A stretch of 64,000 bases of DNA from Opitutaceae bacterium (lineage in GTDB: Bacteria; Verrucomicrobiota; Verrucomicrobiia; Opitutales; Opitutaceae). The notes beneath the pieces were generated by a model. That model did not search any database, had not been told where the DNA came from, and was given only the letters and a program-made list of their open reading frames with translations. The stretch's first letter is position 1, and each line of letters opens with the position of its first letter. Position numbers and translations under genes: made by a program. Shown one piece after another: positions 27,576 through 38,688 of the stretch. Location: assembly GCA_016715765.1 (NCBI GenBank), contig JADJZJ010000003.1, forward strand, positions 1-64,000, in the 5' to 3' direction.

Positions 27576-29090
27576 CTAATCCGCGAGCTTGCGCTGCCGC
27601 TCGAACACCGGCCGCAGGCGCAGGCTGAGCTCATCCTGCAAACCTTGCAGCTCGCGGTAGCGGGCGACATTCGCCCGGTTCGGCTCGCAGCGGGTCGCCG
27701 CATTCACGGCCACAACGCCCTCCGTGAACTCCGTGATGGCGGCCTTCGGACGCGATTGTCTGGCCAGTGCCCACGCGGCCTGGATGGCCCCGCCGAGCGC
27801 TGCGCCCTCGTCCTCGACCATCGCGACAACCGGCACGCCGAAAATATCGGCCATGATCTGGCGCCAGGCGGCCGACTTCGCGCCGCCGCCGGTCACGCGA
27901 ATTTCCTTCGCCTTGACGCCCAGGCCCGCCAGCCGGCGCAGGCCGTAGTTCATGCCCAGCGTCACGCCCTCCATCGCCGACCGCGCGAGGTGGCCGGAGT
28001 TGAAAGTCTTCCGGTTGAGGCCCAGCAGCACGCCGGAGCCGGCGGGCACGTTCGGCGTGCGCTCGCCCGCGAGGTACGGCAACAGCACCAGGCCGCCCGC
28101 TCCCGCCGGCGCCGACGCCACCGCGGCCTCCAGCGCGGCGTGGTCCTGGCCGAAAAGTTCCCGCATCTGCTCGGTGACCGTCGTCACATTCATCGTGCAG
28201 AGCAGCGGCAGCCAGCCACCCGTCGAGGAACAGAAGGCCGCAATCTCACCCTGGGGATCGACGACCGGTTTTTTGGCAAAGGCGTAGATGGTGCCGCTGG
28301 TGCCGAAGCTCGCCGTCACCACCCCGGGCGAGACGTTGCCGGTGCCGATGGCACCCATCATGTTGTCGCCGCCGCCGGCGCTCACGATGACATCGGTCGA
28401 AAATCCATAGGCCGCCGCCCGCCCGGCGCTCAGCGTGCCGGCGATGGCACCGGAATCGCCCAGCGCCGGCAGCCAATCGGCGAGATTTTTATCCACGGCC
28501 GCCATCGCCGCCGCCGACCACGTGCGCTTCCGCACATCGAGCAGCGCCGTGCCGGAGGCGTCGCCGGGTTCCATGAAGTAGTTCCCGGTCAGGTGGAAGT
28601 TCAGGTAATCATGCGGCAGCAGCACGTGCCGCAGCTTCCGGTAATTCGCCGGCTCGTGCCGCCTGAGCCAGAGGATCTTCGGCGCGGTGAAGCCCGGGAG
28701 AAACGCCAGGCCCGCCTTGCGGATCACCGCCTTCCCGCCGCCGAGGCGCTTGGTGAGAATCGCGCACTCGGCGACCGTGGACGTGTCGCACCAGAGCTTG
28801 GCCGGCCGGATCACCCGGCCCTGCGCGTCCAGCGGCACAAAGCCGTGCTGCTGGCCCGAGACGCCGATGCCGCGCACGCGGCTCCGGTCAATCTTCGCCG
28901 ACGCTTCAATGATGGCCCGGTCCATGGCCGCGGTCCACTCCTGCGGATGCTGCTCCATGTGCCCGACCGGCAGGCCGGCGATGAGCGTATGCGGTGCCCG
29001 GGCCTCCGCGATGACCTGGCGGGTCTCAAGGTCGAGGACGACCGCCTTGACGCTCTGGGTGCCGGAATCGATGCCGATGAAGAGGCTCAT
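27576..29090 (-). CDS. xylB: Xylulokinase
   Basis: Phosphorylates D-xylulose to xylulose-5-phosphate. The ATG at 29088-29090 gives 504 residues of the FGGY carbohydrate kinase family: MSLFIGIDSGTQSVKAVVLD at the N-terminus, VSGQQHGFVPLD, WCDTST, the phosphate-binding SAGGGDNMMGAIGTG (near residue 235-250) and GGAKSAAWRQIMADIFG with EEGAALGGAIQAA-like ending (DEGAALGGAIQAAWAL). Among FGGY kinases the GQQHG and MxEHP-like (HMEQHP) motifs favour xylulokinase. No xylose isomerase is in the window. Upstream lies a REP pair, then a divergent methyltransferase gene. Confidence 0.93.
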   Translation of the reverse strand: MSLFIGIDSGTQSVKAVVLDLETRQVIAEARAPHTLIAGLPVGHMEQHPQEWTAAMDRAIIEASAKIDRSRVRGIGVSGQQHGFVPLDAQGRVIRPAKLWCDTSTVAECAILTKRLGGGKAVIRKAGLAFLPGFTAPKILWLRRHEPANYRKLRHVLLPHDYLNFHLTGNYFMEPGDASGTALLDVRKRTWSAAAMAAVDKNLADWLPALGDSGAIAGTLSAGRAAAYGFSTDVIVSAGGGDNMMGAIGTGNVSPGVVTASFGTSGTIYAFAKKPVVDPQGEIAAFCSSTGGWLPLLCTMNVTTVTEQMRELFGQDHAALEAAVASAPAGAGGLVLLPYLAGERTPNVPAGSGVLLGLNRKTFNSGHLARSAMEGVTLGMNYGLRRLAGLGVKAKEIRVTGGGAKSAAWRQIMADIFGVPVVAMVEDEGAALGGAIQAAWALARQSRPKAAITEFTEGVVAVNAATRCEPNRANVARYRELQGLQDELSLRLRPVFERQRKLAD

Positions 29091-29201
29091 GGAAAAATGG
29101 GACTGCCCCAGTGCCGCAAGATTGGGCGCAAGGCGCAAGCCGGAGTTGGGCCAGCATGGAAAGGTGCCGTCAACATCGCCCATCGGCAGCGAAGCCTGAC
29201 T

Positions 29202-29261
29202 GTAGGAGCGGCTTTATGCCGCGATGAGTCGCTCACCATCGCGGCATAAAGCCGCTCCTAC
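29202..29261. repeat. BIME-like pair, family GTAGGAGCGGCTTTATGCC
   Basis: Second copy of the pair at 19353-19411, here with a 15-base spacer, in the divergent region between xylB and a methyltransferase gene. The stems are identical to the other copies and only the spacer differs. Confidence 0.85.
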
Positions 29262-29331
29262 AGTTGATGCAGGCGTAACCCCTCATTCGCGATGGCGTCG
29301 GGCGCAAAAGCTGTCTACTTCGATTCACCCC

Positions 29332-30144
29332 ATGCCCCTCATCGATCACCTTTTTGCCTTCGGCTTCCTGCGCAAGGCGGTCTGGAAGTTCTGGTATCCG
29401 TTCCTCACGCGGCGCCTGAGGGAGGAGGAAGTGCTGTTCCTCAATTACGCCTACGAAACCGAACCGCCGATGGGCCTGACGCTCTCGCCGGCCGACGAAC
29501 CCAACCGCGCCTGCATACAGCTCTATCACCACGTGGCCACCCAGGTTGACCTGCGCGGCAAGGATGTGCTCGAGGTCAGTTGCGGCCACGGCGGCGGGGC
29601 TTCCTACCTCACCCGCACGCTCCAGCCCGCCCGCTACACCGGCCTGGACCTCAATGCCACCGGGATCCGCTTCTGCCAAAAGCGACACGTCATCGACGGT
29701 CTGAACTTCATCCAGGGCGACGCGGAGCACCTGCCGTTTCCGGACAATTCATTTGATGCCGTCCTCAACGTCGAGGCCTCGCACTGTTATCCTTCTTTCC
29801 CGCGGTTCCTGGCGGAGGTGGCCCGTGTGCTGCGCCCGGGCGGGCATTTCCTCTATGCCGATTTCCGTTTTTGCGACGGTGAATCCGGCGGAGATTTCGC
29901 CGCCTGGGAGGCGGCGCTCGCGGCCGCACCGCTGCAGTTGGTCCGCTCCGAGGTGATCAACGACGGCGTTCGTCGTGGCATGGACCTGAACTCGGCCCGT
30001 TCGCAAAGCCTCATCACGCGCCATCTGCCGTCATTCCTGCATGCCCTGGGCCGCGACTTCGCCGGCACCCGCGGCTCGCGCATCTACAACGCGCTCGCCG
30101 CCGGCCAGCTGTCGTACCGCTGCTATTGCTTCACGAAGCGGTGA
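29332..30144 (+). CDS. Class I SAM-dependent methyltransferase
   Basis: 270 residues from the ATG at 29332. SAM-binding motif I is VLEVSCGHGGGASYLTRTL, then YTGLDLNATGIRFCQ (motif II acidic loop), GDAEHLPFPDNSFDAVLNVE (motif IV) and VLRPGGHFLYADFRF (motif VI). The N-terminal 50 residues (FLRKAVWKFWYPFLTRRLRE, EEVLFLNYAYE) resemble those of phthiotriol/phenolphthiotriol dimycocerosate methyltransferases, which act on lipids or small molecules. The target is unknown. Upstream frame is open through a repeat and is not counted. Confidence 0.88.
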   Translation: MPLIDHLFAFGFLRKAVWKFWYPFLTRRLREEEVLFLNYAYETEPPMGLTLSPADEPNRACIQLYHHVATQVDLRGKDVLEVSCGHGGGASYLTRTLQPARYTGLDLNATGIRFCQKRHVIDGLNFIQGDAEHLPFPDNSFDAVLNVEASHCYPSFPRFLAEVARVLRPGGHFLYADFRFCDGESGGDFAAWEAALAAAPLQLVRSEVINDGVRRGMDLNSARSQSLITRHLPSFLHALGRDFAGTRGSRIYNALAAGQLSYRCYCFTKR

Positions 30145-30153
30145 AGTGAATTT

Positions 30154-30279
30154 GAGGCAAGACCTGCTCGTAGGCGATGGTTTGGCTGGGAGCGCGACCG
30201 CCCTCGGTCGCAATCATTCACAGCCGGAAGTGATGCCCGCACATCCCCAAGCCATCGCCTGCGAGCAAGCTCCTGCCTC
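30154..30279. repeat. Inverted repeat enclosing a further palindrome
   Basis: Arms 30154-30185 and 30247-30279 are imperfect inverted copies (GAGGCAAGACCTGCTCG with GAGGCAGGAGCTTGCTCG on the complement). Between them, at 30188-30215, is another palindrome, GGGAGCGCGACCGCCCTCGG, which also occurs at 58473. It lies between convergent genes. Confidence 0.7.
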
Positions 30280-31156
30280 AATCCGACGTCTTCGCCTGAC
30301 CAAACTTCCCCACCACCCAGTCGGCCACGCGGTTCAACCGCAGGAAAAACGTCAAATAAACCACCATGAGACCCAGGAGGCAGTAATTGCCGAGGGCCAT
30401 GAAGTTCCGGCGGATCATGCTCTGCGTCCATCCGAAGTCGTTCACGAGTCTGTTCATGTCGCCGTTCGCATCATCCTCGCCGTTGATCATCGAACCGTAG
30501 GGGATGTCGGCCTGGCCGAAATACACCTCGCGCCAGAAAAGGTAGGTCTGCAGGAAACACGCGGCGCCGAGGAAAAAGAAAACGTACCGGCAGGTACCCC
30601 ATTTGAACTTCTCCGGGAGCTGCACGTAGAAGACCGCCATCATGAGCGCGCTGAGATAAAACTCCCCGCCCACCCCGCCGAAGGCACCCCACCAGAATTC
30701 CTGCCGGTGCTCCGGCATGCGCCAGGTCAGGTAGTACTGCACGCCCGCCAGTCCCACCGCGATGATCATCGGCCACACCTTGCGTTCCTTCCAACCCGCC
30801 ACGAACAGAATCCCGAACAGGAGCAGCAACCCGAAATAGACGAAGTGCGAATAGTCGGCTTCGACCGGGGTCCAGCCGAACGGCAGCGGGGTCGCCTTGC
30901 GGCCGGTCAGCCACGCGGCCGTCGCATGCCCGAATTCGTGCATCCACACCTGAAACCCCTTCAGGAAAAATCCAAGGGGACTGCTCACCGCGAGCCAGGC
31001 CAGCGCAAAGAGCAACGGCGGCACGATTGCGTTCACCTGCCAGTTGTCGAACGCCAGCAGGGGGAATTCCGCGGATTCGTCCCCACTCTCCGCCGGGGCT
31101 GCGACCTCCGCCTTCATCGGTGCCGGTCTGCCGGCTGGTTTTTGCGCTTCATTCAT
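30278..31156 (-). CDS. Membrane protein with HExxH motif (M50-like)
   Basis: 292 residues with about six membrane segments (IVPPLLFALAWLAVSSPLGF, YFGLLLLFGILFVAG, MIIAVGLAGVQYYL, FYLSALMMAVFYV, YVFFFLGAACFLQTYLF, NYCLLGLMVVYLTFFL). HEFGHATAAWLTGRKATPLP, at the end of the first segment, is the zinc-binding HExxH seen in site-2-protease-like peptidases. A clear partner NPDG motif was not found, so activity is uncertain. The start ATG overlaps the sthA stop by four bases, so the two genes are probably cotranscribed. Confidence 0.75.
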   Translation of the reverse strand: MNEAQKPAGRPAPMKAEVAAPAESGDESAEFPLLAFDNWQVNAIVPPLLFALAWLAVSSPLGFFLKGFQVWMHEFGHATAAWLTGRKATPLPFGWTPVEADYSHFVYFGLLLLFGILFVAGWKERKVWPMIIAVGLAGVQYYLTWRMPEHRQEFWWGAFGGVGGEFYLSALMMAVFYVQLPEKFKWGTCRYVFFFLGAACFLQTYLFWREVYFGQADIPYGSMINGEDDANGDMNRLVNDFGWTQSMIRRNFMALGNYCLLGLMVVYLTFFLRLNRVADWVVGKFGQAKTSD

Positions 31157-32629
31157 ACCGCACTGGCGTCACCGTCCGGTGCACCGTCCGCCGTTTTCCC
31201 GTCCTCATGGAACGGGGCCAGCGATTCCCCGCGCAGCTTGGCCCGGCGGCCGAGCGCGTCGTAGGTCGCGTATTTGTACAGTTCACCCAGGGTAGGATAA
31301 TTGAAACAGGTCTCGATGAAGAGCTCCGCCGTCGCCCCGGCCTGCAGCGCCATGAGTCCGGTGTGCACGAGTTCGGTGGCCTGTTCACCGATCACATGCA
31401 CGCCCAGCAGCTGCATGTTCTCAAGGTCGAAAAGCAGCTTCAGGAACCCGTGCTGCGCCCCGATGATCTGGCCGCGCGCGTTCGAGTGATAGTAGGCGAT
31501 CCCGGCGATGAAGGGCCGCGCCTTTTTGGTCAGCGACTCCTCCGTCTCGCCGGCCATCGAGCACTCGGGGATGGTGTAGATGCCGTACGGCAGAATGGGC
31601 GCGACCCGGGTTTTGTACTTGAGGTCGAAGGCGTGCACCATGGCGACGCGCGCCTGCTCCATCGAGGTCGCCGCCAGCGCGGGGAAACCGACGACGTCGC
31701 CCGCCGCATAGATGTGCGGCACCCTGGTCTGGTAGTGCGCGTTCACCTCGATCACCCCGCGCTTGCCCGCCTCGAGCCCGGCGGCGGGCAGGTTGAGCTT
31801 GTCGGTGTTGCCGCTGCGGCCCGCGGTCACGAGGATCGTGTCCGTCTGCACCTTTCCGCCGGAGGCCAGCGTGGCGGTCAGTTCCTCCGGCGTGCTCCGC
31901 ACGGCGGCCACCGATTCCTTGAACCGCACATCCACCCCCATCTCGATCATGCAGCGCGTGAGGGTCTGCGAAACCTGGGGATCGAGGAAGGTCAGGAGCC
32001 GTTCGCGGCCCTCCAGCAAAGTGACACGGATGCCGAGCGCGGCGAACATGCAGGCGTATTCGCAGCCGATGACGCCGCCACCGACCACCAGCATTTCCGC
32101 GGGGAATGTCGTGCAGGTTGAGAATCGTGTCGGAGTCGTAGATGCGCGCGTCGTTGAAGGGAAACACGTCGGGGCGAAACGGCCGCGAGCCCGTGGCCAG
32201 GAGCACAAAGTCCGCCGTGAGCAGCTGCGCCGCGGTGCCGGTGCCGGTCAGCGCCACCGTGTGCGGGTCCACGAAGCGTGCGAGGCCCTGGCGGACCTGC
32301 ACCCGATGGCGTTCGAGGTTCGCCTTGATGCGCTGCTGCTCGGTCTGCTGCACCAGGCGTTCGCGGAACAGGAAATCCCGCGCCGTGACCTGCTCCTTGA
32401 AGGTCATGTTGACCCCGTAGAGTCCGCGCTGCCGGAAGCCCGAAAGGTAAAGGGCCGTCTCGCGGAGGGTCTTGGACGGCAGCGTGCCGGTGTTGGCCGC
32501 GGCGCCGCCGAGGGCGGGCTCGCGCTCGACGAGCGCCACCCGCTTGCCGAAGTAGGCGGCCTGCGCCGCACCTTTTTCGCCGGCGGGTCCCGAGCCGATC
32601 ACAATCAGATCATAGTGTGGGTTGGACAT
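31153..32629 (-). CDS. sthA: Soluble pyridine nucleotide transhydrogenase (one frameshift)
   Basis: An FAD flavoprotein that passes electrons between NADH and NADPH. From the ATG at 32627-32629 the protein reads MSNPHYDLIVIGSGPAGEKG (FAD motif 5-17), ALGGAAANTGTLPSKTLRE, where the redox CxxxxC of lipoamide dehydrogenases is absent, as in SthA, then TADFVLLATGSRPF. At 32101-32104 four G (minus-strand CCCC) should be three; the next frame continues AEMLVVGGGVIGCEYACMFA, TILVTAGRSGNTD, YAAGDVVGFPALAATSMEQA and GLMALQAGATAELFIETCFN. Joined length about 490 residues. Absence of the disulfide favours transhydrogenase over lipoamide dehydrogenase. Confidence 0.9.
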
Positions 32630-32774
32630 GGTGAACCGGCAATGGGCGAGCCGGTTTGGGGTGCGGCCACTGTGCCAGTCCGGGCGTGGATGTAAACGCA
32701 CAAGAAAAGCAAGATGTGCGGCCAACGCGCCCTTGCGTGCGACGACAGTCGCCGCCACGGTCGGACCAACTCCC

Positions 32775-33419
32775 ATGTCCGCCGATCCCCACGCCCAATT
32801 CGATCAGACCGTCCTTGAAATGATCGAACATCACCCCGCCGGCGCCGTCCCGGGCACGCCCGCCTACCAGGATGCCATCCGCCGGCTGCGCGGCACGCAC
32901 CAGGTGTACGCCTCCGCCGATTTCAAGGACGGATACGTGACGGCCCGTTCGCTCACGCAGGTGCCGCATTTTCACGCCGCCAATCTCCCCGGGCTGATCG
33001 CCGGTAGCATCACCCCGGAGGAGCTGGAACCCAATGCCGCCATCTTCGACCGCTACCTCGCCTACCTCCCGGCGGCCCATCGCCCGCGGGCCGAAGGCTT
33101 CCGCCTGCGCGTGGTCGGGCGCCCCGTCCACCACCGCGCCAAGCTGGCCGTGCACGATCCCGTTCACAGCCTGCTGCTGATCCCCGGCACCGGCCCGCAT
33201 CCCGGGCTCCCGGGCAATTACCTGTACGGCTCGCTCTTCGAAACCGGCGCCACGCCCGAGACCGGACACTGGGCCGTGCAATTGCACGATGCCGACGACG
33301 GCATTGCCACCTTCGACGCCACTTCGCTCAAGGAGGCGCTCGACAAGCTGGAGGAAGCCATGGCCAGCGCCCCGTTCACCCTCAGTGAGTTGGATGCGCT
33401 GGGGTTTCATCTAAAGTAA
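32775..33419 (+). CDS. Hypothetical protein
   Basis: 214-residue soluble protein with the start ATG at 32775; the longer open frame upstream overlaps sthA and is not used. Segments include HQVYASADFKDGYVTARSL, RLRVVGRPVHHRAKLAVHDP and LPGNYLYGSLFETGATPETG. I recognise no domain. Uniform composition and the lack of a better alternative frame support a real gene. It diverges from sthA by 145 bases. Confidence 0.65.
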   Translation: MSADPHAQFDQTVLEMIEHHPAGAVPGTPAYQDAIRRLRGTHQVYASADFKDGYVTARSLTQVPHFHAANLPGLIAGSITPEELEPNAAIFDRYLAYLPAAHRPRAEGFRLRVVGRPVHHRAKLAVHDPVHSLLLIPGTGPHPGLPGNYLYGSLFETGATPETGHWAVQLHDADDGIATFDATSLKEALDKLEEAMASAPFTLSELDALGFHLK

Positions 33420-33540
33420 CCCCGGGAGCGCGGGCCGCACTCCCGCCAGATCCTGCTTTGCAGGGTCGCAGGCAAGTTCGCTCGCGCAGGCCAGGCCTTC
33501 GCCGATTGTAAGCAAGTTCCGACGGCGAATATCGCTCAGG

Positions 33541-33563
33541 GCAGGTCGGAGAACCTGCCCTAC
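33541..33563 (-). repeat. REP-like palindrome, GGCAGG family
   Basis: Complement reads GTAGGGCAGGTTCTCCGACC, the family seen at 5211-5292. It is a single copy here, within the 33420-33664 gap, which otherwise holds only degenerate stretches of GCAAG/CGCTCG character and no gene. Confidence 0.65.
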
Positions 33564-33583
33564 TTGATTCCCGGAAATTGCCT

Positions 33584-33613
33584 TTGACCGACCAACCGGC
33601 CGGCACCTAGCCT
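33584..33613 (+). promoter_or_regulatory. Possible sigma-70-type promoter for icd
   Basis: TTGACC at 33584-33589 and TAGCCT at 33608-33613, an 18-base spacer, 51 bases before the icd start. The minus-10 box is weak, so this is only a suggestion. Confidence 0.25.
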
Positions 33614-33664
33614 GACCGGCTTACCCAGCCATCCAGCCCTTCAGCGCCCAAGCCTTTTACATCC

Positions 33665-35920
<2,256 letters not shown>

Positions 35921-36287
35921 ACTGCGCGGGCGATGATTGGGTATTCGGGAAATGGATTCCATACCCATCGACCCGAATTCATTCCTCCCGCGGATCACGC
36001 GGATCGACGCGGATAATACCTCTGTAATCCGCGTGATCCGCGGAAAAGCCTTCGTTGAATCCCCGTCAGCAAGCGCCAACGGCGCGTTGCCAAACAGTCA
36101 TTTCGAGCGCCAACGGCGCGCCGCCATCACAGCCTGGGGCATCGCCCCAGGAATTGTTCGCCGCCCGTTAGTCCGAGGGCTGTAAGCCCGATCCATCGGA
36201 CCAACCGAATGACATTTACTGCCTTTGGCGTACCTCAGGATTATTACTCAGGCCTGAAATATGCCTCAAACCACATCGGCGTACATT
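35921..36287. repeat. Intergenic with paired word repeat and a chain of hairpins
   Basis: No gene supported. Arms at 35988-36015 (CGCGGATCA, CGCGGATCGA, CGCGGATAA) and 36026-36043 are inverted. Next come two direct copies of AGCGCCAACGGCGCG (36072-36086 and 36106-36120), a hairpin CCTGGGGCATCGCCCCAGG (36133-36151) and a nested hairpin GTCCGA...TCGGAC (36172-36203). Such chains look like a relic of a repeat-rich element and lie just upstream of two toxin-antitoxin fragments. Confidence 0.65.
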
Positions 36288-36554
36288 ATGAGCAAAGCCG
36301 AAATTCTAACTGTGCTGCCCCAGCTTTCGCTGCAGGAACGCAGTGAGATTCTGGATTACCTCTGGAGCATGGAGGAAACATCCGGCCCCACCATGTGTGA
36401 ACAGACCATCCTCAACGGAGAACTGGCATCTTATGAGGCCCATCCCGCCGCCGGGACGCCATGGTCTGAAGTTAAAGCCCGACTTTATGCGTTTCATCAG
36501 CCCCCTGCCGTTACAATCAGTTCGGCGCCACCACCATTCCATCTACCGTCATGA
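36288..36554 (+). CDS. Addiction-module antitoxin-like protein
   Basis: 88 residues from the ATG at 36288 (a longer reading from 36261 is possible). MSKAEILTVLPQLSLQERSE opens like addiction-module components of the TIGR02574 type, which bind an RelE/ParE toxin; ILDYLWSMEE and TPWSEVKARL also fit. The C-terminal 20 residues are not family-like, suggesting a run-on after lost sequence. No toxin gene lies next to it; the downstream frame is a HigA-like fragment instead. Confidence 0.65.
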   Translation: MSKAEILTVLPQLSLQERSEILDYLWSMEETSGPTMCEQTILNGELASYEAHPAAGTPWSEVKARLYAFHQPPAVTISSAPPPFHLPS

Positions 36555-36721
36555 AATCCAAAGTCCTCAAAACCGAGCGTGACCATAAGGCCGCCCTCTC
36601 CCACATTGAAGCGCTGATGGACGATCCTGCCGTGGACGAGGCCGAGTTGGAGCTCTGGTCCCTGCTGGTGGAAAAATATGCGGAAATGCACTTCCCCATT
36701 GCGACGCCTGATCCCATCTAA
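36551..36721 (+). pseudogene. HigA-like antitoxin fragment
   Basis: 56 residues starting MKSKVLKTERDHKAALSHIE, then LMDDPAVDEAELELWSLLVE and KYAEMHFPIATPDPI. This matches the N-terminal extension of HigA-type antitoxins up to the point where their helix-turn-helix domain begins, and then stops. The DNA-binding part and the HigB toxin are not present. It overlaps the preceding frame by four bases and lies 12 bases before a methyltransferase gene. Could be a short real protein, but I call it a remnant. Confidence 0.6.
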
Positions 36722-36733
36722 TCCATCCATCCC

Positions 36734-37534
36734 ATGAACCACCAGGAAGTCGGCCGCTATTGGAATGAAAACGCCGAGGTCTGGACGCGGCTCGCCCGGG
36801 CGGGCTACGACGTGTACCGCGACCAGCTCAACACGCCCGCCTTTTTCGCGATGCTGCCGGATGTCAGCGGCCAGAGCGGCCTGGACCTCGGCTGCGGCGA
36901 GGGCCATAACACGCGGCTGCTCGCGCGACGCGGCGCCCGCATGACCGGCATCGACATTGCCGAGGTTTTCATCGGCCACGCCCGGGCCAGCGAGGCGGCC
37001 GAACCCCTGGGCATCAGTTACCTCCACGCCAGCGCGGTGGATCTGCCCTTCCCGGAAGGACATTTCGATTTCGCCACCGGCTGCATGAGTTTCATGGACA
37101 TCCCCGAGACGGACCGCCTGCTGGCCGAGGCCCACCGCGTGCTGAAGCCCGGCGGATTCCTCCAGTTCTCCATCACCCACCCCTGCTTCGACACGCCCTA
37201 CCGCCGCAACCTCCGGAAGGACGGCCTCACCTATGCGGTGGAAGTCGGCGACTACTTCCGCGAGCAGAAAGGCGAAATCTCCGAGTGGATCTTCGGCGCC
37301 GCCCCCGCCGCCGAGATCGCCGGCGTACCCAAGTTCAAGATTCCCCGCTTCAACCGCACCATCAGCCAATGGCTGAATCTGCTCATCGCCACCGGCTTCA
37401 CCCTCGAGCGCGTCGAGGAACCGCGTCCGAGCGACGAAGCCGCCCGCCAATGGCCCTACATCCAGGATGCGCAGGTCGTGGCTTACTTCATTCACTTCCG
37501 GGTTCGCAAATCTGCAACGCAGGAGCGGACCTGA
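36734..37534 (+). CDS. Class I SAM-dependent methyltransferase
   Basis: 266 residues: MNHQEVGRYWNENAEVWTRL at the N-terminus, SAM motif GLDLGCGEGHNTRLLARRGA, then MTGIDIAEVFIGHARA, AVDLPFPEGHFDFATGCMSF and HRVLKPGGFLQFSITHPCFD, in the normal order. It resembles UbiE/ methyltransferase-11 enzymes acting on small molecules. The substrate is unknown. It is followed by an HDOD gene about 110 bases away. Confidence 0.87.
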   Translation: MNHQEVGRYWNENAEVWTRLARAGYDVYRDQLNTPAFFAMLPDVSGQSGLDLGCGEGHNTRLLARRGARMTGIDIAEVFIGHARASEAAEPLGISYLHASAVDLPFPEGHFDFATGCMSFMDIPETDRLLAEAHRVLKPGGFLQFSITHPCFDTPYRRNLRKDGLTYAVEVGDYFREQKGEISEWIFGAAPAAEIAGVPKFKIPRFNRTISQWLNLLIATGFTLERVEEPRPSDEAARQWPYIQDAQVVAYFIHFRVRKSATQERT

Positions 37535-37643
37535 GTATGCGCGCGTAGCACTTCCCAGGGAAAGTCTGCAAACTCCGAAGTTCGCTCCCACGTGGTATCC
37601 CCAACATGAAAGTACAGCTACAGACAGGCCCAATGGCACCGAT

Positions 37644-38498
37644 ATGCAGGGCATGTACGAGGTCCGATATGGAATCGTAAACCTTTTGCGCGTCGCCAAC
37701 TCGTTTGCGGCCACGCCGAGGATCATGGTCGCGCTGGGACGGCTGCTGCGCGATCCCGGGGTCGCTCTTGATGACGTCGCCGCACTCCTGCGGCAGGACA
37801 GCACGCTGTCGGCCCGCCTCCTGCGCATTGCCAACAGCGCCGCCTTCGCCCCGGGGGAACCGGTCGCCTCGATCCAGGATGCGGCGGCCCTCATCGGTCT
37901 GAAGGACGTTCACCGCCTGGTCGGCGCGGTCGCCGTCGATCAGTTTTCACTGCGCGACTATCCGCTTTACGGCTTCACGGGCCCGGAACTGCGCGGCAAC
38001 TCCCTGCTCGTCGCCCTCCTGATGGAGGAGCTCGCCGCCTCCACCCGCGAGGATCCGGCCGCCGCCTACTCGGCGGGGCTGTTCCGGTCCGTGGGCAAAC
38101 TTGCCCTCGCCAAACTCGCGGACGAGTCCGTGCCCGTCGCGCCGTTCCAGCCCGCCGACACGTTCGCCCCGCTCGAAAGCTGGGAAAAGCACACCTTTGG
38201 CGTGACCAGCAACGGGGCCACCGCCGCGATTCTCAAGGAATGGCACTTCCCGTCCGAGGTGACGGCGGCGATCGCCGATCACTTCTACCCCGCGGCGCAC
38301 CATCATCCGCTGGCCGGTCTGCTCAATCTGTCCGGCCGGCTGGCCGATGAAATGGGACACGGCCTGCTCGGCGAGTCCCGCTACTGGCTCCCCGCCGCCG
38401 AGTCCGCCCGCGTCACCGGCCTCGACCCGGCCATCGCCCAACGGGCCGGCGAACGTGCGCTCATCGCCTTTGAGCGGGTCAACCGGGCCATGGGTTGA
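37644..38498 (+). CDS. HDOD-domain protein
   Basis: 284 residues from the ATG at 37644. The HDOD (degenerate HD) fold shows as VALGRLLRDPGVALDDVAAL, DSTLSARLLRIANSAAF, DAAALIGLKDVHRLVGAVAV and SAGLFRSVGKLALAKL. HDOD proteins are signalling components, usually linked to chemotaxis or two-component systems, and lack a catalytic HD pair. No receiver or GGDEF domain is fused. The upstream open frame overlaps the methyltransferase and is not used. Confidence 0.85.
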   Translation: MQGMYEVRYGIVNLLRVANSFAATPRIMVALGRLLRDPGVALDDVAALLRQDSTLSARLLRIANSAAFAPGEPVASIQDAAALIGLKDVHRLVGAVAVDQFSLRDYPLYGFTGPELRGNSLLVALLMEELAASTREDPAAAYSAGLFRSVGKLALAKLADESVPVAPFQPADTFAPLESWEKHTFGVTSNGATAAILKEWHFPSEVTAAIADHFYPAAHHHPLAGLLNLSGRLADEMGHGLLGESRYWLPAAESARVTGLDPAIAQRAGERALIAFERVNRAMG

Positions 38499-38536
38499 GC
38501 GAGTGCGCGAGCAGTCGATTGCCAGCGTGGCTTGCT

Positions 38537-38596
38537 GTAGGAGCGGCTTTATGCCGCGAAGTTGCGCTCCCGGTCGCGGCATAAAGCCGCTCCTAC
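38537..38596. repeat. BIME-like pair, family GTAGGAGCGGCTTTATGCC
   Basis: Third copy of the pair seen at 19353 and 29202, again with a new spacer, between the HDOD gene and the convergent thymidylate-synthase-like gene. Confidence 0.85.
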
Positions 38597-38688
38597 AGCA
38601 ATGCACCTAACCGGAATTTACCGGTCCATGGACCGGGCACGAGCAAGCTCGATGACCTACAGGGAATCCAAGGCCAGGCGCCCTGCCC

